IMG/VR virus record: IMGVR_UViG_3300032073_000008
Coordinates: 46,318 to 110,317 of that record
Source: a virus
DNA: 64,000 nucleotides
Strand: one strand, 5' to 3'
Each line of letters starts with the position of its first letter. Position 1 is the first letter of the stretch. Position numbers and translations under genes: made by a program. Under the pieces are notes generated by a model. That model did not search any database, was not told the origin of the DNA, and saw only the letters and a list, made by a program, of their open reading frames with translations. Shown piece after piece: positions 48,719 to 56,919 of this stretch.

Positions 48719-49110
48719 TACCTGACTCTTTCTAGTATGATGTCCAGTACAACTGGGTTAGGATCATTAATTATCATAAAAGCTACTGATAAAATTAATG
48801 AATGCGACTCTCTATTTTCTTCAACTAATACTTCAACAACATCAGCTCTTGGTTCAAAGTTTTTAATTACTTCTCGTATTGATGCTTCCATTTGTTGTTT
48901 TACAGCTGGGGAAAATAACTCAAATAACTGATAGCGTATGCTACACCCAATGTTTGATTTGAATGGTCGATCATAGTAATCTGTAAGAATAAGTGATTTC
49001 ACAGATTGACGAACAGCTTCTCTGTTTGTCTTCCGTGTCAGCTCTCCTGTCGCTGGATGGGGTATAAACCCCAACGAAATATCACTAAACAATTCTTTCT
49101 TTTTAAGCAT
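48718..49110 (-). CDS. gp25: Baseplate wedge protein gp25
   Basis: The 130-residue protein matches the GPW/gp25 family: DISLGFIPHPATGELTRKTN, VRQSVKSLILTDYYDRPFKS, IGCSIRYQLFELF and the EPRADVVEVLVEENR segment. It binds gp6 and starts sheath assembly. Despite the old name (lysozyme-like) it has no known hydrolase activity. It is followed directly by gp6. Confidence 0.96.
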   Translation of the reverse strand: MLKKKELFSDISLGFIPHPATGELTRKTNREAVRQSVKSLILTDYYDRPFKSNIGCSIRYQLFELFSPAVKQQMEASIREVIKNFEPRADVVEVLVEENRESHSLILSVAFMIINDPNPVVLDIILERVR

Positions 49111-49122
49111 ACTGCCAACTTA

Positions 49123-49290
49123 TTAGGTGTTTTTAGATTCTTGTATTTCTTTCCGTCTATCTTTACACAGCTTTGATATTTCTGCTAAAGCCTTTCTTGC
49201 TCTTGTTCCAGCAGACTTATTGCCTTGACTGAATTTTTCATTCTCAGCATTATACAGCTCAAATAAACTAATTAAATTATCATGTATCAT
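49123..49290 (-). CDS. 55-residue basic protein, possible nucleic-acid binder
   Basis: The small gene encodes MIHDNLISLFELYNAENEKF followed by SQGNKSAGTRARKALAEISK and LCKDRRKEIQES. The basic centre (NKSAGTRARKAL) is conserved among small proteins of marine T4-like phages and looks like a histone H1-type helix. A DNA or RNA binding role is likely but unproven. It has a late promoter 71 bases upstream and precedes gp25 by 12 bases. Confidence 0.7.
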   Translation of the reverse strand: MIHDNLISLFELYNAENEKFSQGNKSAGTRARKALAEISKLCKDRRKEIQESKNT

Positions 49291-49360
49291 AAAATAAACC
49301 TTGACTTATAATTAAAACTCATGTATACTAGAGATGTTGCTTTCTAAGTATTAGATCATC

Positions 49361-49368
49361 TATTTATA
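49361..49368 (-). promoter_or_regulatory. T4-type late promoter for the gp25 operon
   Basis: Exact minus-strand TATAAATA, just after the iscU stop codon and 71 bases upstream of the 55-residue gene, so it heads the 25-6-7-8-fibre operon. Confidence 0.8.
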
Positions 49369-49374
49369 ACGCCA

Positions 49375-49758
49375 CTAATCAATATTTTTACTCTTATAAT
49401 CTTCAATTGCAGCTTTAATTGCATCTTCAGCTAAAACAGAGCAGTGGATCTTTACTGGTGGAAGTGCAAGCTCTTCTGCGATATCGCTGTTTTTGATTGT
49501 TGTTGCATATTCGAGACTTTTACCTTTGACATATTCTGTAAGGAGACTACTAGAAGCGATAGCAGAACCACAACCATAAGTTTTAAAACGAGCGTCTTCA
49601 ATTATTCCTTCTCCATTAACATCTATTTGTAATTGCATTACATCACCGCATGCTGGTGCACCAACCATACCAGTGCCAACACTTTTCTTATTTCTATCTA
49701 GCTTACCTACATTTCTTGGATTCTCATAATGATCCATAACTTTATCACTGTATGGCAT
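49375..49758 (-). CDS. iscU: Iron-sulfur cluster scaffold protein IscU
   Basis: The 127-residue protein is a full IscU. All three cluster ligands are present: C37 in GAPACGD (with the conserved D39), C63 in YGCGSAIASSS, and C106 in IHCSVLAEDA with H105. The LPPVK motif (residues 99-103) that the HscA chaperone recognises in IscU is intact. Length and order match bacterial IscU and not the longer NifU. It lies between the PAAR tip gene and the wedge operon, so it is expressed late, and would presumably use host IscS, HscA and HscB. Supply of Fe-S clusters to phage or host enzymes late in infection is inferred. Confidence 0.95.
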   Translation of the reverse strand: MPYSDKVMDHYENPRNVGKLDRNKKSVGTGMVGAPACGDVMQLQIDVNGEGIIEDARFKTYGCGSAIASSSLLTEYVKGKSLEYATTIKNSDIAEELALPPVKIHCSVLAEDAIKAAIEDYKSKNID

Positions 49759-49761
49759 ATT

Positions 49762-50046
49762 TTATCCTCCAGCAAAAACATTAGATGAGCCTGCTGCGAC
49801 AGAAGTGCATGTTGGATCACCCACTCTACCACATGCTTTTCCATTCACAAAAACACTACCAGATCCAGATCCAATTGGAGCAGCATGTCCAGGACAAGGA
49901 GATCCAGGAAGCAGATGACCAGTATTACTGTCGCCTACTCTTGACACAGCAATACCATTAGCAAATACATTACCGCTTCCTGCAGCTTGAACCATTCCTG
50001 AGCAATGTACTGCATTAGCATCACCTATTCTTGCAACTGCTGGCAT
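49762..50046 (-). CDS. PAAR-domain tail spike tip (gp5.4-like)
   Basis: The 94-residue protein is a single PAAR domain: PAVARIGDANAVHCSGMV, GNVFANGIAVSRVGDSNTGH, SGSVFVNGKACGRVGDPTCT and the final SNVFAGG. PAAR proteins cap the central spike and sharpen it for membrane puncture, holding a metal near the tip by His and Cys. It sits near the gp5 spike gene, as expected, and its start shares a base with the stop of the 64-residue gene. Confidence 0.95.
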   Translation of the reverse strand: MPAVARIGDANAVHCSGMVQAAGSGNVFANGIAVSRVGDSNTGHLLPGSPCPGHAAPIGSGSGSVFVNGKACGRVGDPTCTSVAAGSSNVFAGG

Positions 50047-50240
50047 TATTTTGTCTCCCTATTCATAAGTTGCTTTAGCTTACCTTCCCATTGAGCATTT
50101 AATCTATGTTCTTCCTCAGTATGTGGGGGTGGTATTATCTCTGGACTAAACTCTATCAAATTATCAAATGACCATGGTATATCTTCAAATATACTATATG
50201 TCTCGACTATCCCTTTGTTTAAAATCACAAACTTATGCAT
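50046..50240 (-). CDS. 64-residue hub-region protein, unknown
   Basis: The protein (MHKFVILNKGIVETYSIFED, then IPWSFDNLIEFSPEIIPPPH) is of a type seen between the spike and PAAR genes of marine T4-like phages. A Pro-rich centre precedes an acidic-basic helix (TEEEHRLNAQWEGKLKQLMN). Function is unknown. It overlaps the stop of the gene upstream by eight bases. Confidence 0.6.
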   Translation of the reverse strand: MHKFVILNKGIVETYSIFEDIPWSFDNLIEFSPEIIPPPHTEEEHRLNAQWEGKLKQLMNRETK

Positions 50241-50685
50241 TTAAATAACCAGTCAACCAACTTACAAAGCCATTCATATCATTATTTACTTGTTGAGTCA
50301 GTGTAAATGTTTGCGTCTGGCTAGTATTATATGTCACAGTTACAGTATATGATTTTGTTTTAAATGCGCTGTTATCAGTTACAAATTTTATAATGTCTTT
50401 GTTCGGTGGAACATTTCCAGTACCGTTTACAATTGTTGGCGTTTCTAATAAATCACTTGATCCCTTTGTCACATAATACACTTGTTCATTAAATGCTGCA
50501 TTGTATTGTCCGCTAATCGTTGCGCCATTTAAAGTGATGCCAGAGTCTACACCAGTTCCGCTTATGACAACAGAATTAACTGTTTCTCCTAAACCACCTG
50601 TTGCGGTGACTGTTTGTGTAAAATTTGTATCTCGTGTTACCGCAGTCAAACCAGTAGCAGGCAAAGGCGATAATGTAATAGCCAT
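50233..50685 (-). CDS. Ig-like beta-sandwich protein of the spike region
   Basis: The 150-residue protein is beta-rich with PATGLTAVTRDTNFTQTVTA, SVVISGTGVDSGITLNGATI, and YTVTVTYNTSQTQTFTLTQQ. This is typical of an Ig-like or small structural virion protein. The final WLTGYLNA helix could plug into another protein. It starts one base past the end of gp5 and is translated with it. No named family is recognised. Confidence 0.6.
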   Translation of the reverse strand: MAITLSPLPATGLTAVTRDTNFTQTVTATGGLGETVNSVVISGTGVDSGITLNGATISGQYNAAFNEQVYYVTKGSSDLLETPTIVNGTGNVPPNKDIIKFVTDNSAFKTKSYTVTVTYNTSQTQTFTLTQQVNNDMNGFVSWLTGYLNA

Positions 50686-51626
50686 TAGTTTAGATCAATC
50701 CTTCCTGCATCCATATCAATAGCAGAGCCACCATTTATATCCATAGAAGCAGCAGATGTTTTCTGCTTTCCAGTATAATCTTCAGTCACACTACCACCAA
50801 CTTCTTCAACTATATTGTCAGTGATCTTTGTTGTTTTACTTTTACTGTATGTTTCTACAACCTCACCGCCAATAGTTTCGTTCTTATCGCCTGTCACATT
50901 AATGTTCCAATTACCACCAATAGTTGTATTGCAGTCTTGGTCAATAAACAGATTACAAACACCTTTAATATGAACATCATTATTTGAAGCAACAACAGTG
51001 TAATTGTTATTAATAATGTGTGTTACCTTGTCACCGTTTGGATGTATTTCGTAGAATGTTCCGCTTCTATGCCTTTCTCGAATTCGCTCTGCATCAACAG
51101 TATCATCATATTCTTTGATATGACCAGACTCTGATTCATAAACATGATTATATGGATACACTGCAGCATAAGGAACAGCAGGCTCAGGTATGGTTGTGTC
51201 AGGTGTATGTGGTTTAGTATTTTCACCACGAGCTAATTTATTGACATCAGGTATGTTAGCTTCTAGTGGATATTTTCCATTCGGATCATTAAATCCAAGA
51301 TTTGGATCAGAGAGATTTGTCGGAATACCTGATAATGTTCCAAGTATCATTGGCTCTTGAGCACGATCACCATCGGCAAAGAATCCTACTACCCATGTTC
51401 CTTCAAGCATTCCAGTCGGTGACTTACCGAAGCCACTCATTGCAGCAGAGTCTATATTATTGACAGGAATAGCCCATGGCAATTCACTTGTTGGTATTGC
51501 GTCTAATGACTCTGTGTGCCACCCATACGCACGCACGCGAACACGACCCAGCTGTACTGGATCGTTTCTGTCCTCAACAACTCCAAAGAACCATGTAAAA
51601 TCTTCTCTACCAATGTAATCTCTCAT
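50685..51626 (-). CDS. gp5: Baseplate central spike protein gp5, without lysozyme domain
   Basis: The 313-residue protein has the gp5 N-terminal OB-fold (FTWFFGVVEDRNDPVQLGRV, RAYGWHTESLDAIPTSELPW, GTWVVGFFADGDRAQEPMIL) and a C-terminal triple-stranded beta-helix of short repeats (TTIGGNWNINVTGDKNETIG). T4 gp5 is 575 residues, with a lysozyme domain between these parts; here nothing like it is present, so cell-wall cutting must come from elsewhere. Its start shares TAATG with the stop of the frameshifted gene upstream. Confidence 0.9.
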   Translation of the reverse strand: MRDYIGREDFTWFFGVVEDRNDPVQLGRVRVRAYGWHTESLDAIPTSELPWAIPVNNIDSAAMSGFGKSPTGMLEGTWVVGFFADGDRAQEPMILGTLSGIPTNLSDPNLGFNDPNGKYPLEANIPDVNKLARGENTKPHTPDTTIPEPAVPYAAVYPYNHVYESESGHIKEYDDTVDAERIRERHRSGTFYEIHPNGDKVTHIINNNYTVVASNNDVHIKGVCNLFIDQDCNTTIGGNWNINVTGDKNETIGGEVVETYSKSKTTKITDNIVEEVGGSVTEDYTGKQKTSAASMDINGGSAIDMDAGRIDLN

Positions 51627-51879
51627 TAATCACCTTTGATTTTATTTTTAACCCAACCCATTGCCTTTGTCCATGATGCTTGTGAATTGGATTTTTTTGG
51701 AGCTAACTTTTTTTTCTTCCGCGTTTTGCTTTTGACTTTTTTGCTTTGGGTTGCTCGTCTAGTTGCTCAACATCATGAGTTGGCGTTTTGATTTCTTGTA
51801 GAAACTCAGGTTGCGGTTTTTTCGCAGGAGCTACTTCAGAAAGAAATTGTTTTTCTCGATCAGATCCAGGTATTGGCAT
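51626..51879 (-). CDS. Small basic hub protein interrupted by a -1 shift at an A8 run
   Basis: From ATG at 51879 the zero frame gives a 58-residue product (MPIPGSDREKQFLSEVAPAK...) ending KAKRGRKKS at TAG 51703. Reading one base back at the A-run (plus-strand T8 at 51708-51715) continues as KLAPKKSNSQASWTKAMGWV then KNKIKGD, ending at TAA that overlaps the gp5 start in TAATG. The extended product is 84 residues, and the coupling to gp5 argues that it is the natural one. The heptamer A-AAA-AAA in zero frame is a classical slippery site. Sequencing error in a homopolymer is the alternative. Confidence 0.7.
51708..51715 (-). other. Slippery A8 run (candidate -1 frameshift or transcript slippage site)
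   Basis: Zero-frame codons are AGA AAA AAA AGT TAG. A -1 slip on AAA AAA reads AAG TTA and stays open to the gp5 start. The zero-frame stop lies one codon after the slip site. Confidence 0.6.
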
Positions 51880-51911
51880 TGTTTAATCCTCGTTTGTTGT
51901 GTTTAATTTGT

Positions 51912-53285
51912 TTATGCTTTAAATCCTGTGTCTCTTGAACATTCAAGAGTTGTTGTAAAATTATCACCATTCACGCCTAACATTTTATGACGCAATTTTG
52001 TTATCAGATAATTACCGCTCAAGTATTTATCCGCTTGTCCATCCTGATCTTTTGAGATGGCAGAAGCAGGTATCTTTAACAGTATAACATCACCAACATC
52101 CAATTCACTATCACCTGGAAGCACAACTTCAACTACACTATTGAAAATATGTTTTTCGTACGCTTCACTGTCTGCTGCAGTCTCAGTAATTGTTTTTGGA
52201 AATGGGTTTTCAGGTTGAAAGTTTGTATCAGTATCTCTACCGAAGTCTGATGTTTTTAATCGAACAATTGCTGGAGAGTCAGACTGTCCTGGAATTTGGA
52301 AATCATGGAATGTCTTAAACCGCTTATATGATTTATCATAATTATAATCAACAACTCTTTTATTTTTCTTTAACAAATCGATGTATATTGATTGTGTATT
52401 ATATAAACCACCTTCAAGGTTTTCTAAAAAATCAGTTTGTTTTTTAACAAAGAATGATTTTATTTTTGTTCTATCGTCATTCGCATTTGTTGAACCGATT
52501 TCTGATGTGTTGTTTGATGGTGCATATGTAAACATTTCTTTAGGCATCATATTGACAAGATTACTTATATTTTTGTAATGAAAACCTTTACTGTTTTCAA
52601 AAAAAGTATATAAAGGAACATGATCATCTGAATCAGATTCATCAGCAAAAAAATCAATTGTATCATCTACAGATAAATTAGGAACAATAAATTTATGCAT
52701 ACCAACAGTTGCATCACAGTCAAATGTTTTACTTACTTGAAGACCTGCTATCTGACTGATATTTCTATATAGACCTGTAATTTGAATACTATTAAAAAAC
52801 TCATTATAAACACTTGTTACCATATTAGAGATTTGATTACCATTCCCTATACCATATGCTCTGTTTATTTTTCTTGAGGATGTAGAATATGCTTCTGTAC
52901 TGATACCAGAAATTACATAAACTTCATTTCTTTCTTCCGTGCGTTGTCTATCAGAAAGTTTATATAATGAGAAAACATGATTTTTATATTTTATCTCATC
53001 ACTATTTGATCTAAATGAGACTAGAAGGAATTCATTACCATTAAATCCGCCAATCTCTGATGTATTTGGATTACCCACAAGTGTATTGATAAGACCAACA
53101 GAATCACTTATGACGATTTCGCACGACATGTAGTGTGATTCAATATCTTGATATATGCTAAAGTCTACAACCAGACCTTCAATATCTATTATTTGACCAG
53201 AGCCAGATATAAGAGAAAATGCACGGACATCAATGTCCCCAGCCTTTCTATATCCTCGCTGAGATGGGATTGTTACTGTTGACAT
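51912..53285 (-). CDS. Baseplate hub protein (gp27-like)
   Basis: The 457-residue protein precedes the gp5 region and follows gp53 in transcription. It has a hub-like layout: beta strands LISGSGQIIDIEGLVVDFSI, SCEIVISDSVGLINTL, VYVISGISTEAYSTSSRKIN, and a C-terminal OB-like end with LDVGDVILLKIPASAI, LSGNYLITKLRHKM and NFTTTLECSRDT. These are features of gp27/VgrG-type hub rings. T4 gp27 is 391 residues. Direct likeness to gp27 is not obvious by eye, so the name is by position and fold. Confidence 0.7.
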   Translation of the reverse strand: MSTVTIPSQRGYRKAGDIDVRAFSLISGSGQIIDIEGLVVDFSIYQDIESHYMSCEIVISDSVGLINTLVGNPNTSEIGGFNGNEFLLVSFRSNSDEIKYKNHVFSLYKLSDRQRTEERNEVYVISGISTEAYSTSSRKINRAYGIGNGNQISNMVTSVYNEFFNSIQITGLYRNISQIAGLQVSKTFDCDATVGMHKFIVPNLSVDDTIDFFADESDSDDHVPLYTFFENSKGFHYKNISNLVNMMPKEMFTYAPSNNTSEIGSTNANDDRTKIKSFFVKKQTDFLENLEGGLYNTQSIYIDLLKKNKRVVDYNYDKSYKRFKTFHDFQIPGQSDSPAIVRLKTSDFGRDTDTNFQPENPFPKTITETAADSEAYEKHIFNSVVEVVLPGDSELDVGDVILLKIPASAISKDQDGQADKYLSGNYLITKLRHKMLGVNGDNFTTTLECSRDTGFKA

Positions 53286-53902
53286 TACACTCCATTCCTA
53301 AGAATTGTCTCAACTTCATCACGAATCGTTTCTAAATGTTTAACATCTAATAAAGAGATATCTCTTTTCTTTTCATTTAAATCTATTTCATAATCATATT
53401 TTGTTATACCAGTAGCATTATATTTATATGCTGTTTCAGTAGCATCAAATGTTGTTTTATCAACCACAACACTTCTTTCCTCAATTATTGTTCCGTCAAA
53501 CTTAATTCTTTTCTTGGCTGGGATCTTAACGCCAGATTCATCTACAGCTGTTAAAAAGATTCTGTATTCATGTATTGCACTTTGAGCTGCAGAAATTGAT
53601 CCATATTTTCCAATTATGTAACTTTCAAAATTATCACCAAACAATGGCCAATCAAATACAGCATCCTCTATCTCATTGAAATGCAGAACTAACCACGCAT
53701 AATTTGAATTGCCATAATATTTTTCAGCAATAGTATCTGGTCTGTCTCCGTCTTGTATTCTATAGTCGTAGAAAACTTCAGTTCTGCTTTTTAATTCAGA
53801 ATCGATTTTAAATCTACGCAAAATATTTGTGAGTTCAACAGTATTGCCTTGATTTTTTATATCATGCTTTGTAGTTGGAAAATATGAAAAATAATTTGAC
53901 AT
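53285..53902 (-). CDS. gp53: Baseplate wedge protein gp53
   Basis: The 205-residue protein has the gp53 LysM-like core YRIQDGDRPDTIAEKYYGNS, followed by NYAWLVLHFNEIEDAVFDWP, one of the most conserved stretches in contractile tails. gp53 is a clamp of the inner wedge with gp6 and gp25. T4 gp53 is 196 residues. It ends where the hub gene begins, sharing one base. Confidence 0.93.
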   Translation of the reverse strand: MSNYFSYFPTTKHDIKNQGNTVELTNILRRFKIDSELKSRTEVFYDYRIQDGDRPDTIAEKYYGNSNYAWLVLHFNEIEDAVFDWPLFGDNFESYIIGKYGSISAAQSAIHEYRIFLTAVDESGVKIPAKKRIKFDGTIIEERSVVVDKTTFDATETAYKYNATGITKYDYEIDLNEKKRDISLLDVKHLETIRDEVETILRNGV

Positions 53903-55008
53903 TATTGAGAACCTGATGGAGCTATAGAAATACCTGTTGCATTAGGGTCATCCATATCGCTCTTAGTAATAATTTTTATTTCTTGGAAGTTTAGTGTTAT
54001 TTCTATTGACACTGGTGCACCAGTATCTTCAAAGAACAACGGTAAACCTTGTGCGTTGTAATTAACTTCCATCCCTTTTAAAACAGATTTACCAATACTG
54101 TAAAGATTTGATGAGATAGCATCAGCAAAATTTATTTGAAACTCATCAGGATAACTGAACGCAATGTTTCCAGCAAAGTAATCTGGATGCATATGATATT
54201 TAAATGTATTAATAATTGTTTTTATCTGATCAGACTCTTGAGGATTTCTGGCAACAAATTTATAAGAGAATGAATGCTCTCTAAATCCAACACCCTTAAA
54301 TAATACAGCCATATGTGGATTTAATGCCAGCCCTTCTTTCTTGCCTATTGCTTGGGCAGTAGCAGCACCAGTTATGCCTGCAGCCAATGCACCAGCAGCA
54401 CCGCCAAGACTTCCAGCTGCAGCAGTTGCAGCTGCAGCTGCACCTATGCCTGCTGCTTCTTTCAATGAATCGCCTTCACCCCCAGTCAATTCACTTTTCA
54501 GTCCTTGTATTTTTTGTGATATTAAAGCACCAATATCTTTTCCTGCACCTTCAGTATCTAAACCACCAGTTATGAATGCACCAAATTGACCAAGATCAGC
54601 ATTCTCATAATCAGCACCATATGAAACACCAAGATTAGATGGGACTGGCAATATAATATTTCTTGTTACTGTTGTTGTTGGTGCGACAGAACGATCAGCA
54701 CGGTCAGTTTCTACAACACTGAATATCATATAATGATCATTGTCAAGAGTAGATGGAAAAATTAATTGATCTTTTATTTTTGGATTATTGAATAGTGGTG
54801 CTAATGGACTCTTAACTAAATTGCCAGAAATTTTCTTTTGAATAATCTCATTAAAATTAGCATTAATAGATATACCATTCTTTCCAATTGATATACCAAA
54901 TGAACCTTTACCTGCAGCACCAGCAAAATCTTCTAGTGCACCTTGTGCTTGTGCTACAACATCTTTGCCTGCTGAAGTTATGACTTGTTTTAGATTAATC
55001 TTTGGCAT
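53902..55008 (-). CDS. gp48: Baseplate tail-tube cap protein gp48
   Basis: The 368-residue protein (T4 gp48: 364) begins MPKINLKQVITSAGKDVVAQ. Its C-terminal half has HMAVLFKGVGFREHSFSYKF, RNPQESDQIKTIINTFKYHM and HPDYFAGNIAFSYPDEFQIN, as in gp48 and related gp54. A central Ala-rich helix (residues about 195-225, GIGAAAAATAAAGSLGGAAG) is a typical membrane-like but internal segment in this family. I choose the ATG at 55008 with AAGG upstream in preference to the in-frame ATG at 55035. A late promoter is 43 bases upstream. Confidence 0.88.
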   Translation of the reverse strand: MPKINLKQVITSAGKDVVAQAQGALEDFAGAAGKGSFGISIGKNGISINANFNEIIQKKISGNLVKSPLAPLFNNPKIKDQLIFPSTLDNDHYMIFSVVETDRADRSVAPTTTVTRNIILPVPSNLGVSYGADYENADLGQFGAFITGGLDTEGAGKDIGALISQKIQGLKSELTGGEGDSLKEAAGIGAAAAATAAAGSLGGAAGALAAGITGAATAQAIGKKEGLALNPHMAVLFKGVGFREHSFSYKFVARNPQESDQIKTIINTFKYHMHPDYFAGNIAFSYPDEFQINFADAISSNLYSIGKSVLKGMEVNYNAQGLPLFFEDTGAPVSIEITLNFQEIKIITKSDMDDPNATGISIAPSGSQ

Positions 55009-55020
55009 TCTATCTACCTT

Positions 55021-55028
55021 TATAAATA
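55021..55028 (+). promoter_or_regulatory. T4-type late promoter, plus strand
   Basis: Exact TATAAATA on the plus strand, 40 bases before gp4. It is one half of a divergent pair with the site at 55051-55058. Confidence 0.75.
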
Positions 55029-55050
55029 TGCGCAAGTGTAGTGATAACTC

Positions 55051-55058
55051 TATTTATA
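55051..55058 (-). promoter_or_regulatory. T4-type late promoter, minus strand
   Basis: Exact minus-strand TATAAATA 43 bases before gp48. The plus-direction site lies inside its transcript, so the two units face away with overlapping leaders. Confidence 0.75.
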
Positions 55059-55067
55059 AGGCAAAAT

Positions 55068-55502
55068 ATGGCTCAATTTTATAAAGGTAAGTATCAATGC
55101 AAATTTCCTGAGAAATATAAAGGTGATTCAAGTGACATTACCTATAGATCTTCTTGGGAATTAAATTGCATGTCATACTTTGACAAAAATCCAGATATAA
55201 TATGGTGGGCTTCAGAGCCTTTTCCTATTGGATATCGTTCTCCGATTGATGGAAGGAAACACAGATACTTCGTTGACTTTGTGATAAAAACAAAAAACAA
55301 TGAAACAATAATGATTGAAGTCAAACCTCACGCTCAAACCCATGCACCAAAGTCTCAAAAAAGAATGACAAAAAAATATTTAAATGAAGTTAAGACTTGG
55401 GGTGTCAATCAAGCTAAGTGGGAAGCAGCAATAGAATACTGTAAAGATAGAAATTGGAAATTTCAGATATTAACTGAAAAAGAATTGTATAAGAAGTCCT
55501 AA
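55068..55502 (+). CDS. gp4: Head completion protein gp4 (nuclease-fold)
   Basis: The 144-residue protein matches T4-like gp4: MAQFYKGKYQCKFPEKYKGD, YRSSWELNCMSYFDKNP, WASEPFPIGYRSPIDGRKHR and YFVDFVI. The YRSSWE, FVDF and IMIEVKP segments form a PD-(D/E)xK-like pattern (E, D, ExK), so it could be a nuclease. gp4 acts in head completion before tail joining. ATG at 55068 has AAGG upstream and lies in a fresh plus-strand operon. Confidence 0.88.
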   Translation: MAQFYKGKYQCKFPEKYKGDSSDITYRSSWELNCMSYFDKNPDIIWWASEPFPIGYRSPIDGRKHRYFVDFVIKTKNNETIMIEVKPHAQTHAPKSQKRMTKKYLNEVKTWGVNQAKWEAAIEYCKDRNWKFQILTEKELYKKS

Positions 55503-55546
55503 ATAGATATTGTTATAAAGGTCACACAACAAAAAAGGATTAAATC

Positions 55547-56137
55547 ATCGCTTCAATATTTGACGACATGTTACTTCGTGGTGTTCGTTTAGGGCAGATA
55601 CCTGCACGCACACAAGCTGCAAGAGAATGGTATCGAGACAAAGCACGAAATGTTAGGAGTGCTGCAGCATATCCAGCAAACATACTTTCTGATATGGATA
55701 AATCAAAGCGTGTCCTTACTGGTCGTATGTATCATTTCAGATATGATCCAAAAGGAGCAAAGACTCTCCCATACTATGACGCATTTCCATTAATCTTTAT
55801 GGTTGGACCAGCATCTGGTGGATTTTATGGTATTAATCTACATTACCTTCCACCGCAATTGCGTGCAAAGTTAATGGATGCATTGTATGATATAACAAAT
55901 AATAAGAGATATGATCAGAGTACAAAGTTGAGAATCTCTTATGATGTACTAAATAGTGCTTCTAAATTTAAGTTTTTTAAACCGACTTTCAAGCATTATC
56001 TTTCAAGTCAAGTGAAGTCTGATTTTGTTCAAATAAATTCTACTGAATGGGATACAGCATTATTTTTACCAACTGAAAGATTTAAGAAAGCTAAGAAGTC
56101 GAAAGTATTCGCAGATAGCCGAAGGATGTTAAAATAA
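55547..56137 (+). CDS. T4-like virion protein, possible gp2 DNA-end protector; probable ATC start
   Basis: The body (LLRGVRLGQIPARTQAAREW, RMYHFRYDPKGAKTLPYYDA, then GINLHYLPPQLRAKLMDALY) belongs to a conserved marine T4-like family placed with head completion genes; gp2 is possible by position only. The first ATG in frame is at 55568 but has no ribosome binding site. AGGA at 55536-55539 is seven bases before ATC at 55547, which would give (M)ASIFDDMLLRG; the frame is closed by TAA just upstream. I therefore give the start as ATC, flagged as uncertain (ATG mutated or read non-canonically). Confidence 0.65.
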   Translation: MASIFDDMLLRGVRLGQIPARTQAAREWYRDKARNVRSAAAYPANILSDMDKSKRVLTGRMYHFRYDPKGAKTLPYYDAFPLIFMVGPASGGFYGINLHYLPPQLRAKLMDALYDITNNKRYDQSTKLRISYDVLNSASKFKFFKPTFKHYLSSQVKSDFVQINSTEWDTALFLPTERFKKAKKSKVFADSRRMLK

Positions 56138-56895
56138 TGGGTTTTAATGTTAATGACATTTCCTCTAGTTTCAGTAAGGCAGGTGTCGCCAAAGCATCAC
56201 ATTTTGACATTTATATTCATGGTAATGGTGAACAAGATGTTGAAAGAGACATGCAATATAGAGCAGATGCTACTGAACTTCCTGGACGGAGCATAACAAC
56301 TGTAGAACATTCTTTTAACAATTATGGACCAATTAACAAAGTGGCATATGGACAAGCATATGCAGATATTGCTATTTCTTTTGTTTTAAGCGAAGACTTG
56401 AGAGAAAAGGAATATTTTGAGATATGGCAAGATTCTATGGTCAACACTGGTGCGTTTAATCCAAGTGGTGTTGCTCGAGAAAGATCTGCTATGAACAGTT
56501 ACAATGTAAGATATTTTGACAACTATACGAAAACAATAGTTATAAGACAATACGGATCTGCTGGCAATTTAAGATCAATACACACATTGAATGAAGCATA
56601 CCCAATAATTATAAATCCAATTGCTATGGCTTGGGGTGAAGAATCAATTATGCGCATGAATGTGACATTCGCATATAGAAACTATCAGTGTATATTTAAT
56701 AAGTCTGATCAGCCAACAAAAGGATTCGGTGGAAGTCTCAGAATAGACCGTGATGGAATTTCAGGTAGTTTGTCACTTCCAGGACTTGGTAATATTAATG
56801 CATCAATTAAAAAAGGCAAAGCAAAAATTGACAGTATTAATGCGCAGGTTCGTGGAGTTAAAAACAAAGTTGCAGTGATAAGAAGTTTATTTTAA
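56137..56895 (+). CDS. gp54: Baseplate tube-initiator protein (gp54-like)
   Basis: The 252-residue protein is a tube-fold member: MGFNVNDISSSFSKAGVAKA, FDIYIHGNGEQDVERDMQYR, ATELPGRSITTVEHSFNNYG, GQAYADIAISFVLSEDLREK and PIAMAWGEESIMRMNVTFAY. gp54 sits on gp48 at the top of the baseplate and nucleates gp19 polymerisation. It begins at TAATG, sharing a base with the preceding stop. The basic C-terminus (ASIKKGKAKIDSINAQVRGV) is unusual for a tube protein. Confidence 0.8.
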   Translation: MGFNVNDISSSFSKAGVAKASHFDIYIHGNGEQDVERDMQYRADATELPGRSITTVEHSFNNYGPINKVAYGQAYADIAISFVLSEDLREKEYFEIWQDSMVNTGAFNPSGVARERSAMNSYNVRYFDNYTKTIVIRQYGSAGNLRSIHTLNEAYPIIINPIAMAWGEESIMRMNVTFAYRNYQCIFNKSDQPTKGFGGSLRIDRDGISGSLSLPGLGNINASIKKGKAKIDSINAQVRGVKNKVAVIRSLF

Positions 56896-56919
56896 ATTAT
56901 TCTATATTAGGAGAATATA

